Source: Dehalococcoidia bacterium
GTDB taxonomy: Bacteria > Chloroflexota > Dehalococcoidia > SM23-28-2 > HRBIN24
NCBI GenBank assembly: GCA_032249735.1
Contig: JAVVHA010000013.1
Coordinates: forward strand, 1 to 64,000
DNA length: 64,000 nt
Direction of reading: 5' to 3'
This document shows positions 33,894-40,310 of this stretch, piece by piece. The translations under genes were made by a program, and so were the position numbers. The stretch's first letter is position 1. Each line of letters starts with the position of its first letter. Under the pieces are notes generated by a model, which did not search any database, had not been told where the DNA came from, and saw only the letters and a list, made by a program, of their open reading frames with translations.

Positions 33894-34652
33894 TCATGTC
33901 CCGGTGAAGCGAGGGCGGCGCTTCTCCAGGAAGGCCCGCACCCCCTCCGCCCGGTCGGCGGTGGTCTGAAGGATGATGGTGAGGTCGGCCTCATAACGCA
34001 GGGCCTGCTCCAAGGGCATCTCAGAGCCCCATTGCACCGCCTCCTTGGCATAGCGTACGGCGATGGGGCCCCTCTCAGCGATGCGCTGGCAGATGGTCTC
34101 CGCCTCTGTCAGCAGGTCCTGGGGCTCCGTCACCTGGCTCACTAGCCCTATCTGTAGGGCCTGGGAGGCGTCCACTTCCGCCCCCGTAAAGAGCATGTAG
34201 GTGGCCCAGGACCGCCCTACCACCCTGGCCAGCCGTTGCACTCCCCCGGCCAGGGGCAACAGGCCCAGAGTGGCCTCCGGCAGGGCGAAGCGGGCATCTC
34301 GGGAGCAGATGCGCACATCACAACAGAGGGCCAGTTCCAGGCCGGCGCTCAGGCAACGGCCGCCGATGGCGCATACCACTGGCCGCGGCAGGGTGGCTAA
34401 GGGATCGAAGGCATGAGTGAGGGGGAAGGGCATGAGCCCCTCCTGCTCCACCTGCTCCCAGTCCCACCCCAGGGAGAAATCCGGCCCCTGCGCCGAGAGG
34501 AGCACCACCCGCACCTCCTCATCAGGCTCGATGGCATCGCAGATGTCCTGCAGAAGGGCCAGGAAGTGGGCATCGATGCGATTGCCCCTTTGGGGCTGGT
34601 CAATGACGAGGTGGGCAATATGGCCCCGCTTCTCCCAACGCAACGGTTGCAC
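33894..34652 (-). CDS. Enoyl-CoA hydratase/isomerase family protein (upstream copy)
   Basis: 252 residues, crotonase fold. 'HLVIDQPQRGNRIDAHFLALLQDICDAIEPDEEVRVVLLSAQGPDFSLGWDWEQVE' is the N-terminal CoA-binding region; note that the oxyanion loop reads 'FSLGWDWEQ' rather than the usual 'FCAGAD'. 'CAIGGRCLSAGLELALCCDVRICSRDARFALPEATLGLLPLAGGVQRLARVVG' is the core. The catalytic Glu positions are partly kept ('GLELAL', 'LPEATLG'). First gene of the hydratase/ligase cluster. The divergent region upstream contains a 7-bp inverted repeat. Confidence 0.9.
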   Translation of the reverse strand: MQPLRWEKRGHIAHLVIDQPQRGNRIDAHFLALLQDICDAIEPDEEVRVVLLSAQGPDFSLGWDWEQVEQEGLMPFPLTHAFDPLATLPRPVVCAIGGRCLSAGLELALCCDVRICSRDARFALPEATLGLLPLAGGVQRLARVVGRSWATYMLFTGAEVDASQALQIGLVSQVTEPQDLLTEAETICQRIAERGPIAVRYAKEAVQWGSEMPLEQALRYEADLTIILQTTADRAEGVRAFLEKRRPRFTGT

Positions 34653-34670
34653 AGCTTCACCCCTTGGCTG

Positions 34671-34691
34671 AAATGCCGACCTCTGGCATTT
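34671..34691. repeat. 7-bp inverted repeat in a divergent intergenic region
   Basis: AAATGCC (34671-34677) and GGCATTT (34685-34691) are separated by seven bases. It lies 19 bases upstream of the hydratase cluster start and 45 bases before the plus-strand small ORF at 34736. It could be an operator or a weak bidirectional terminator. The local sequence is less GC-rich than its surroundings. Confidence 0.5.
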
Positions 34692-34735
34692 TACGATCTG
34701 AAGGCCTTAAGCTACAAGGTTGAGAGGCGTAAGCG

Positions 34736-34897
34736 ATGCAAGAGGCCATCGCTTTAGGAGCAGGGCTCGGGATCCTATATTTACTGATGGTGCTTGCCCT
34801 GGCCATCATCATACGGTGGGACGCCCGCCAGTCAGGTGAGCCAACCCACCAGCCCACCCACGGCCAGGCTTACCACCACCACGGCCAGAATAAATAG
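34736..34897 (+). CDS. Possible small membrane protein (53 aa)
   Basis: An ORF of 53 residues starting MQEAIALGAGLGILYLLMVL. One membrane segment (about 5-26) is followed by a short basic-polar tail 'IIRWDARQSGEP' and a His-rich end. A weak GAGAGG lies nine bases before the ATG. It overlaps, on the opposite strand, the 31-residue minus-strand ORF at 34832-34927, so at most one may be real, or both in antisense arrangement. Unknown function. Confidence 0.4.
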   Translation: MQEAIALGAGLGILYLLMVLALAIIIRWDARQSGEPTHQPTHGQAYHHHGQNK

Positions 34898-34927
34898 GAG
34901 CATCAAGAGGCCTGCATACTCCCGCAT
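34832..34927 (-). CDS. Micro-membrane protein (31 aa) downstream of the eight-helix membrane protein
   Basis: 31 residues, essentially a single transmembrane helix (MREYAGLLMLLFILAVVVVS... ending GWLT). The SD is strong: GGAGGT five bases before the ATG. The gene lies 52 bases after the stop of the 276-aa-ORF membrane protein in the same direction, as for the small accessory subunits of membrane complexes (CydX- or KdpF-like position, not sequence). Too short for any homology claim. Confidence 0.55.
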   Translation of the reverse strand: MREYAGLLMLLFILAVVVVSLAVGGLVGWLT

Positions 34928-34978
34928 GCGCTACCTCCCCGCTCCATTGTGGTCTGCTGGGTCTGGTGGGGCAAGGGC

Positions 34979-35794
34979 TTAAAGGGCAGCCCCTGTGGAG
35001 AGAAGAAGGCCCTTGCCTACCACCTCCCCAGCCAGCACCAGGACCATAACGATGTACAAGAGCCCGGTGGCCGATTGCATGGCCCTGACGGCGCTGGACT
35101 CATAAGCCATGTAGGCGAAGAGCATGGGCAGGGCCATACCTCCGGCCACCTTCAGCCATAGGAAGGGGTTCCCCTTTACATCCCCACCCCCTGCAATGGG
35201 GTCGTGGGGTAAGGCCAAGGCCAGGGCAGTGACCACCCATTGCAAGGCCATGCCCCCCAACAGGAGGATGACCAGCTCCTTAAGGGGCTGCTGAGACATG
35301 CGTGGCGTCACCAGATACCAGTGGCCCAGGATCATGCCCATCACCGCCCCCCCAACCACCAATGCCCCCACCCCTAGGGCGAGGAAGCCCCCCAAATATC
35401 CCCACAGGGGTCCATCCAGGACGGCCGCCCCTATCCCCACTATTCCCAGCCCTAGGAGGGAGGCCAGCAGCCCCACGTAACGGGAGGCAGGGCGCTGGCG
35501 GACCATGGCCAGGGCATAAGCCATGGCCAGGCCCAGATAGGCCGCCAGTGCAGCCCGTAGCGGCAAACCGAGGCGCCATTGAAGAGGATAAGAGCCTACG
35601 GTCGCTGGAAAGGACATCTGCAGAGCCACCAACAGAGCCAGGGAGGCCAAGGCGGCCGTGAGGAAGGCGCCGAACTTGAGAAAGCTCCAGGGCACCAGGC
35701 CCCGCATCTGCGTCCACCACAGGGCCCACAGGGACCCCACCGCCACCTCTATGAGCAGTATCAGGAAGACCTGGGGGAGGCCCGTTGCGTCCAT
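34979..35794 (-). CDS. Polytopic membrane protein of unknown function
   Basis: 271 residues from the ATG at 35794, with about eight hydrophobic segments spread over the whole length. Between segments 5 and 6 is the motif 'GHWYLVTPRMSQQPLKELV', which I recall from uncharacterised Chloroflexota and Acidobacteria membrane proteins, but I cannot name the family. No clear SD; a TTG at 35809 is also in frame. Together with the 31-residue membrane ORF downstream it may form a two-gene unit after glyA, from which it is separated by ~85 bases containing a GC-rich hairpin. Confidence 0.75.
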   Translation of the reverse strand: MDATGLPQVFLILLIEVAVGSLWALWWTQMRGLVPWSFLKFGAFLTAALASLALLVALQMSFPATVGSYPLQWRLGLPLRAALAAYLGLAMAYALAMVRQRPASRYVGLLASLLGLGIVGIGAAVLDGPLWGYLGGFLALGVGALVVGGAVMGMILGHWYLVTPRMSQQPLKELVILLLGGMALQWVVTALALALPHDPIAGGGDVKGNPFLWLKVAGGMALPMLFAYMAYESSAVRAMQSATGLLYIVMVLVLAGEVVGKGLLLSTGAAL

Positions 35795-35840
35795 GCGGTG
35801 CAAGCTCAATTGTCATCTGGCCATGGCCTTGCCGTCAACG

Positions 35841-35860
35841 AGGCCCCGGCGGCGGGGCCT
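35841..35860 (-). terminator. GC-rich hairpin after glyA
   Basis: A perfect 8-bp stem (AGGCCCCG / CGGGGCCT) with a 4-base loop lies 20 bases after the glyA stop. No T-run follows on the minus strand, so termination would be weak or factor-dependent. Confidence 0.3.
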
Positions 35861-35879
35861 TCCAGCCACGGGCCGCTTA

Positions 35880-37148
35880 CTAGTAGTAGGCCAGCTTCAG
35901 TTGCCGGTCGGTGATGCCAGGGACGGGGAAGGAGCCTGCCAACTCCCGCACCTGTTGCCGGACGCGTGCCAAAACCTCCTGGTCGCCCATGTGGTCCAGG
36001 ACGGTGGCGATGAGGCGGGCGATGAGCCGCATCTCCTGGGGCCCCATGCCGCGGCTAGTGAGGCCAGGAGTGCCCAGGCGGATGCCACTGGTGACCGTCG
36101 GCGGACGGGGGTCATAAGGGATGGTGTTCTTGTTGCAGTAGATGCCCACAGCATCCAGGGCCCGTTCGGCGTCCCGGCCCGTGACCCCCTTAGGGGTGAG
36201 GTCCACCAGCACCAGGTGGTTATCGGTGCCCCCGGAGACCACCCGCAAGCCCAGGGCCATGAGCTCCTCAGCCAGGATGCGGGCGTTCTCCACCACCCGC
36301 TGCTGATACTCGCGGAACTCAGGGCGCATGGCCTCCCCAAAGCATACGGCCTTGGCAGCGATGATGTGCATATGAGGGCCTCCCTGAAGGCCGGGAAAGA
36401 CGGCCCGATCCACCCTCTCGGCCAACTCCTGCGTGCAGAGGATGAAGGCCGAGCGGGGCCCGCGCAGGGTCTTGTGGGTGGTGGAGGTCACCACATGAGC
36501 ATAGGGCACTGGCGAGGGGTGGACGCCGGCAGCCACCAGCCCAGAGATATGGGCCATGTCAGCCATGAGGTAGGCCCCCACGGCATCGGCTATCTCCCGC
36601 GCCTTGGCGAAGTCGATGATGCGGGGATAGGCGGTGGCCCCCACCACGATGACCTTAGGTCGGTGCTCCTTGGCCAGTTGCCACATCTGGTCGTAGTCGA
36701 TGCGCTCCGTCTCCCGGTCCACTCCGTAGTGGAAGAACCGCCAGATGCGAGAGGTGATGCTCACCTTATGGCCATGAGTGAGGTGGCCACCTTGGTCTAG
36801 ACGCATGGCCAGGGCCATGTCCCCTGGCTCCATGAGGGCGAAATAGGCCGCCAGGTTGGCGTCGGCCCCCGAGTGGGGCTGGACGTTGGCGTGCTGGGCC
36901 TTAAACAACTCCTTGGCCCGCCGGATGGCCAGCTCCTCTACCTCGTCCACGTGCTGGCACCCACCGTAGTATCGGCGGCCGGGGTAGCCCTCCGCGTACT
37001 TGTTGGTGAGGACGGAGCCCATGGCCTCCAGCACCGCCGCCGACACATAGTTCTCAGAGGCCATCATCTCCAGGCCATAGGTCTGGCGCTCCTCCTCACG
37101 GGCGATGATGGCCGCCACTTCAGGATCGCGTTCCTCTAGCACGCCCAT
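35880..37148 (-). CDS. glyA: Serine hydroxymethyltransferase
   Basis: PLP enzyme that interconverts serine and glycine with tetrahydrofolate, the main one-carbon source. 422 residues. '[41 protein letters not shown]' is the conserved N-terminal active-site segment, '[20 protein letters not shown]' carries the PLP-binding Lys, and '[12 protein letters not shown]' and '[26 protein letters not shown]' follow. Start ATG 37148. Upstream is a 55-base gap to the nucleotidyltransferase-like gene; no clear promoter. Confidence 0.98.
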   Translation of the reverse strand: MGVLEERDPEVAAIIAREEERQTYGLEMMASENYVSAAVLEAMGSVLTNKYAEGYPGRRYYGGCQHVDEVEELAIRRAKELFKAQHANVQPHSGADANLAAYFALMEPGDMALAMRLDQGGHLTHGHKVSITSRIWRFFHYGVDRETERIDYDQMWQLAKEHRPKVIVVGATAYPRIIDFAKAREIADAVGAYLMADMAHISGLVAAGVHPSPVPYAHVVTSTTHKTLRGPRSAFILCTQELAERVDRAVFPGLQGGPHMHIIAAKAVCFGEAMRPEFREYQQRVVENARILAEELMALGLRVVSGGTDNHLVLVDLTPKGVTGRDAERALDAVGIYCNKNTIPYDPRPPTVTSGIRLGTPGLTSRGMGPQEMRLIARLIATVLDHMGDQEVLARVRQQVRELAGSFPVPGITDRQLKLAYY

Positions 37149-37203
37149 GCTCTGCCCTCCCGCAAGACCCTCGAGGCCAGTGTAAGATGACGGGAGGCGG
37201 GGG

Positions 37204-38307
37204 TCAACGTAGGCCCATGCCCCTGTCCCGCACCTCCCAGGCGAAGCGGGCCAGCGCCATGATGCCGCCCGTCACCAAGGAGTGGCCCCCAAGTAGGACA
37301 GGCACCGGCGCCGAGATGAGGGCATGGGTAAGGCGACGTAGCCTGGGCTCGCCTATCTCATGGGGCCGGCCCAGGTCCGAGAGGAAGCGGTCGCGCCGGG
37401 AAGGCTCCATGCCCAGGTGGGACATGAGGACCCTTGTATCCACCACCGCCGCATCCCCGAGGAGGGCCAGGGCCCTGGCCAGCCCCTCCTCGCCCAACGC
37501 CTCGGCCATCATCCCCAGGAGGGAGCGGGCGCGAAGGCCCAGGGCCTGCAAGCCCCGCTCCTCAGCCAGGAGGCGCACGCGGCATGCCGTCCCCTCCTCC
37601 AAGAAACGCCATACGTGGCTCCCCACCCTCCCCACCACGAAGAGCTGCGCCTGGGGGTCCGTCAGCACAGGCAAAAGGGCCTGGTAGCGCCCCAGCTCCA
37701 GCGGCACCTCCCGCGCCCACCGTTGCAGGCGGGGCCCTGGGGCATACCCTGTGAGCTTGAGGATGGCCACATCGGCCGGGGTATCGAGGTCGAAGGTGGT
37801 GGAGAGGGTACGGGGCATCTCCCACGTGGGCAGGCCCACACCGGCCAAGAGGCGCGCCAAGGCGTTATCGCGCGCCGGGGGCTCGATGGAGAGGATGGCA
37901 TGGGCCGGCCTAACGGCCACCAGGTCCGACGAGTGGAGGTTGTTGGTCACCACTCCCTCCCGACGGGCCAAGGCCATGGCCACCGCTGCCCACTCCTCCA
38001 GGGAAAGGAGGGGCAGGGCGCCGCCGCCTATGTAGACCAGGGAGGGGGGCTTTAGCCTTGCCACCACCTCCTGGAGACGGTGCCCGAAATGAAAGGGCCC
38101 TTCATCCACCACCACCTCCACACCCTTAGGGAGGGGGCCCAGGGCATCCGGGGAGGGGGTGAGCAGGAGGGCGCGCTCATAGGCCCCCGTGGCCATAGCC
38201 ATGTCCAGGGCATCGAGGGCAGCCGCCCGCCGCGCCCCGTCCACCAGCTCCTCCTCAGGAGTGGGGCCTGAAGGCCCCAGGAAGATGACCAAAAGTGGCC
38301 TCTCCAC
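37204..38307 (-). CDS. Putative GT-A-fold nucleotidyltransferase with unknown C-terminal domain (CofC/MobA-like)
   Basis: 367 residues. The N-terminal ~210 look like a GT-A nucleotidyltransferase: '[31 protein letters not shown]', the acidic '[14 protein letters not shown]', '[17 protein letters not shown]' and '[17 protein letters not shown]', the last very like the 'D-x-D-T-P-x-D' end of MobA and CofC. The C-terminal ~150 residues ('[13 protein letters not shown]', '[20 protein letters not shown]') are unrelated to those families as far as I can tell. GTG 38307 with GAGGGATAGGG upstream. It starts two bases after the comF stop, so it is co-transcribed with comF. A role in F420 synthesis is possible, given the PPOX protein, but is speculative. 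Confidence 0.6.
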   Translation of the reverse strand: MERPLLVIFLGPSGPTPEEELVDGARRAAALDALDMAMATGAYERALLLTPSPDALGPLPKGVEVVVDEGPFHFGHRLQEVVARLKPPSLVYIGGGALPLLSLEEWAAVAMALARREGVVTNNLHSSDLVAVRPAHAILSIEPPARDNALARLLAGVGLPTWEMPRTLSTTFDLDTPADVAILKLTGYAPGPRLQRWAREVPLELGRYQALLPVLTDPQAQLFVVGRVGSHVWRFLEEGTACRVRLLAEERGLQALGLRARSLLGMMAEALGEEGLARALALLGDAAVVDTRVLMSHLGMEPSRRDRFLSDLGRPHEIGEPRLRRLTHALISAPVPVLLGGHSLVTGGIMALARFAWEVRDRGMGLR

Positions 38308-38309
38308 CC

Positions 38310-38996
38310 CTATCCCTCACGGGCACAGGTGATGGCCCATACCCCCTCCGCCCCTGCTGCTAGCAGGGCGCGGGCGCAGGCATCCAGGGTGGCGCCGGTG
38401 GTGGCCACGTCGTCCACCAACAACAGGCGCCGCTTGGGCAGGGGGCGGGAGGCCCTCACGGCCTGGGCCACCTCCTGCCATCGCCGCTGGGCGGGGAGGC
38501 TTACCTGGGGAGGTGTCCACCGCCGCCGCAGCACGCCCCTGAGCAGTGGCAGCCTCACCTCCTTTGCCAGGGCCGAGGCCAAGAGGGAGGCCTGGTTGTA
38601 GCCACGCGCCCGCTCCCGCACCCATGGGGAGGGAACAGCCACCATCGCCTCCACCGGCGGGGCCCAGGCGGCCAGGAGACGAGCCATGGGACGAGCAAGG
38701 GAGGGGGCCAAGGAGGACATGCCGCGGAACTTGAGGGCGTGTATCGCCTCCCGCACTATGCCCTCGTAGCGGAAGGGGCTGCGGAGGGCCCTGAACGCTG
38801 GAGGGGCCTGCTGGCACCGGTGGCAGATGCCACCTCCTGCCCAGTCCTGCCAACATATTGCGCAACGCGGGGGCAAGGCCTTGGGGGCCTGGGCCAGGCA
38901 GCCATGGCACAGGGGCCCACGCCCCTGGCCACAGCCCAGGCAGGGGACGGGGAAGAGGATCTCCAGCGCCCGCTCCAGCACTGTGCCTATGCTCAC
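38310..38996 (-). CDS. ComF-family phosphoribosyltransferase-like protein
   Basis: About 228 residues. A double zinc-ribbon-like N-terminus ('CLGCGQGRGPLCHGCL', 'CAICWQDWAGGGICHRCQQAP') precedes a type I PRTase domain with the PRPP loop 'RRLLLVDDVATTGATLDACARALLAAGAEGVWAI'. ComF proteins are needed for DNA uptake in competent bacteria, or are of unknown role elsewhere. The ORF runs on upstream to 39242, but that extension overlaps moaD on the other strand. I start it at the GTG at 38996 ('VSIGTVLERALEIL'); the SD is not obvious. Confidence 0.85.
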   Translation of the reverse strand: MSIGTVLERALEILFPVPCLGCGQGRGPLCHGCLAQAPKALPPRCAICWQDWAGGGICHRCQQAPPAFRALRSPFRYEGIVREAIHALKFRGMSSLAPSLARPMARLLAAWAPPVEAMVAVPSPWVRERARGYNQASLLASALAKEVRLPLLRGVLRRRWTPPQVSLPAQRRWQEVAQAVRASRPLPKRRLLLVDDVATTGATLDACARALLAAGAEGVWAITCAREG

Positions 38997-39075
38997 GGGC
39001 CCATGGTACTGGGCGCCGCCAGCCCTTTCAACCGCGCCTTGCCGGCCTTCCGTCCCCGTCTTACACTTAAGGCCG

Positions 39076-39345
39076 ATGAAGGTGAAGGTGCGCCTCTTCG
39101 CCAGGATAAGGGAGCTAGCTGGCATCAGCGAGATGGAGGTGGAGATAGGGGAAGGGATGTCGGTGGGGGAGGTGTTCGAGCTGGTGCGGGCCCGCATCCC
39201 CCGTCTGGCCGGCCAGCAGCTGCCCGTGGCCTTCGCCGTCAATGCCCGCTACGTGACCCCTGAACACCCTGTGCGTCCTGGCGACGAGGTGGCCATCATA
39301 CCCCCAGTATCGGGAGGGGGCCATGTTCTTCCTGGTCACCCCTGA
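39076..39345 (+). CDS. moaD: Molybdopterin synthase small subunit MoaD, with C-terminal extension
   Basis: Sulfur carrier of molybdopterin synthase. 89 residues with the beta-grasp pattern 'MKVKVRLFARIRELAG', 'VGEVFELV', 'AFAVNARYV' and 'LRPGDEVAIIPPVSGG'-like end (here 'PGDEVAIIPPVSGG'). A functional MoaD ends in Gly-Gly so that its terminal carboxylate can be adenylated. Here eight more residues (GHVLPGHP) follow before the stop. moaE begins 23 bases inside moaD in the +1 frame. Possible explanations: proteolytic trimming, frameshifting to a MoaD-MoaE fusion, or a sequence error in the G-run near 39312-39320. Divergent from comF. Confidence 0.85.
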   Translation: MKVKVRLFARIRELAGISEMEVEIGEGMSVGEVFELVRARIPRLAGQQLPVAFAVNARYVTPEHPVRPGDEVAIIPPVSGGGHVLPGHP

Positions 39346-39748
39346 GCCCTTGGACCCCCAGCGGGCGGTGGAGCTGGTGCGCCGCCACGAGGCGGGGGCA
39401 GTGGTGGTCTTTTTGGGGGTGGTGCGCAGCCATAACCTGGGGCGCCAGGTGATCCGCCTCCAGTACGAGGCGTACCCGGAGATGGCGGAGCAAGTGATGC
39501 GGGAAGTGGCCCAGGAGGCCGCGACACGCTTTCAGCTTACCGATGTAGCCATTATGCATCGCACAGGCGTGTTGCCGGTGGGGGAGACGTCCCTAGTGGT
39601 GGCTGTCTCCTCTCCCCACCGCCATCAGGCCTTTCAAGGTGGGCAGTGGCTGGTGGACCGCCTTAAGGAGCGTCTGCCCATCTGGAAGAAGGAGACCTTC
39701 GTGGGGGGCGAGGAGTGGATCGAGGGGGAGCTTCCTCCCGCTGGGTGA
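39323..39748 (+). CDS. moaE: Molybdopterin synthase catalytic subunit MoaE
   Basis: Transfers sulfur from MoaD thiocarboxylate to precursor Z. 141 residues. 'GAVVVFLGVVRSHNLGRQVIRLQYEAYPEMAE', 'VAIMHRTGVLPVGETSLVVAVSSPHRHQAF' and 'DRLKERLPIWKKETFVGGEEWIEG' are the family signatures, including the active-site 'PIWKKE' with the catalytic Lys. ATG 39323 has GGGAGGGGG just upstream. The coding region overlaps moaD by 23 bases. With moaD and the MocA-like gene at 6141 it implies that the organism makes molybdenum cofactor. Confidence 0.96.
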   Translation: MFFLVTPEPLDPQRAVELVRRHEAGAVVVFLGVVRSHNLGRQVIRLQYEAYPEMAEQVMREVAQEAATRFQLTDVAIMHRTGVLPVGETSLVVAVSSPHRHQAFQGGQWLVDRLKERLPIWKKETFVGGEEWIEGELPPAG

Positions 39749-39754
39749 GGCCCC

Positions 39755-40279
39755 ATGTCCTATCACTTCCCTCCCCCTAAGCCTGCCTATTGCCCCTATT
39801 GTGGCCTCCCCTTGGAGGAGAAGCTGGTGCCGGAGGAGGGAAGGGAGAGGCTGGTCTGCCCCCAGGGGCACATCTTCTACCTGAATCCCAAGGTCATCGT
39901 CAGCGTCATCGCCGAGAGGGAGGGGAAGGTATTGCTCCTGCGGCGGGCCATCGAGCCCCGCCGCGGCTACTGGACCATCCCCGGCGGCTATATGGAGATC
40001 GATGAGTCGGTGGAGGAGTGCGCCCTTAGGGAGACCCAGGAGGAGACAGGGCTGCCGGTGGAGCTGCTGGGGCTGGTGGGCATCTTCTCCCGCCCCGCTC
40101 CCGAGGGACCAGGGATCGTGGCCATCGTCTTCCGAGGCTGCGTGGGGACGGGGAAGCCACAACCGGGGACGGAGGTGCTGGAGGCCCGTTTCTTCGCCCC
40201 GCATGAGATCCCCTGGGAGGAGCTGGCCTATGACACCACCCGGCAGGCCCTGAAAGCCTACCTGGCCCAGCGGGGGTAA
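39755..40279 (+). CDS. Nudix hydrolase with N-terminal zinc ribbon
   Basis: 174 residues. The N-terminus has a zinc-ribbon-like CPYC...CPQG (one usual Cys replaced: 'YCPYCGLPLEEKLVPEEGRERLVCPQGHIFY'), then the Nudix fold with a full box 'GGYMEIDESVEECALRETQEETGL' (GX5EX7REUXEEXGU). Hydrolyses nucleoside diphosphates linked to another moiety, perhaps NADH or ADP-ribose, by analogy with NudC-like ribbon-Nudix proteins. ATG 39755, seven bases after moaE. Confidence 0.92.
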   Translation: MSYHFPPPKPAYCPYCGLPLEEKLVPEEGRERLVCPQGHIFYLNPKVIVSVIAEREGKVLLLRRAIEPRRGYWTIPGGYMEIDESVEECALRETQEETGLPVELLGLVGIFSRPAPEGPGIVAIVFRGCVGTGKPQPGTEVLEARFFAPHEIPWEELAYDTTRQALKAYLAQRG

Positions 40280-40310
40280 GGCCCTGGGGCGAGACGCCCC
40301 CTGCAGGGCC

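Noticed and set aside
38997-39242. N-terminal extension of ComF
   Set aside because: The frame is open, but it lies antisense to moaD and codes for low-complexity Ser/Thr/Arg sequence; ComF proteins start near the zinc ribbon.
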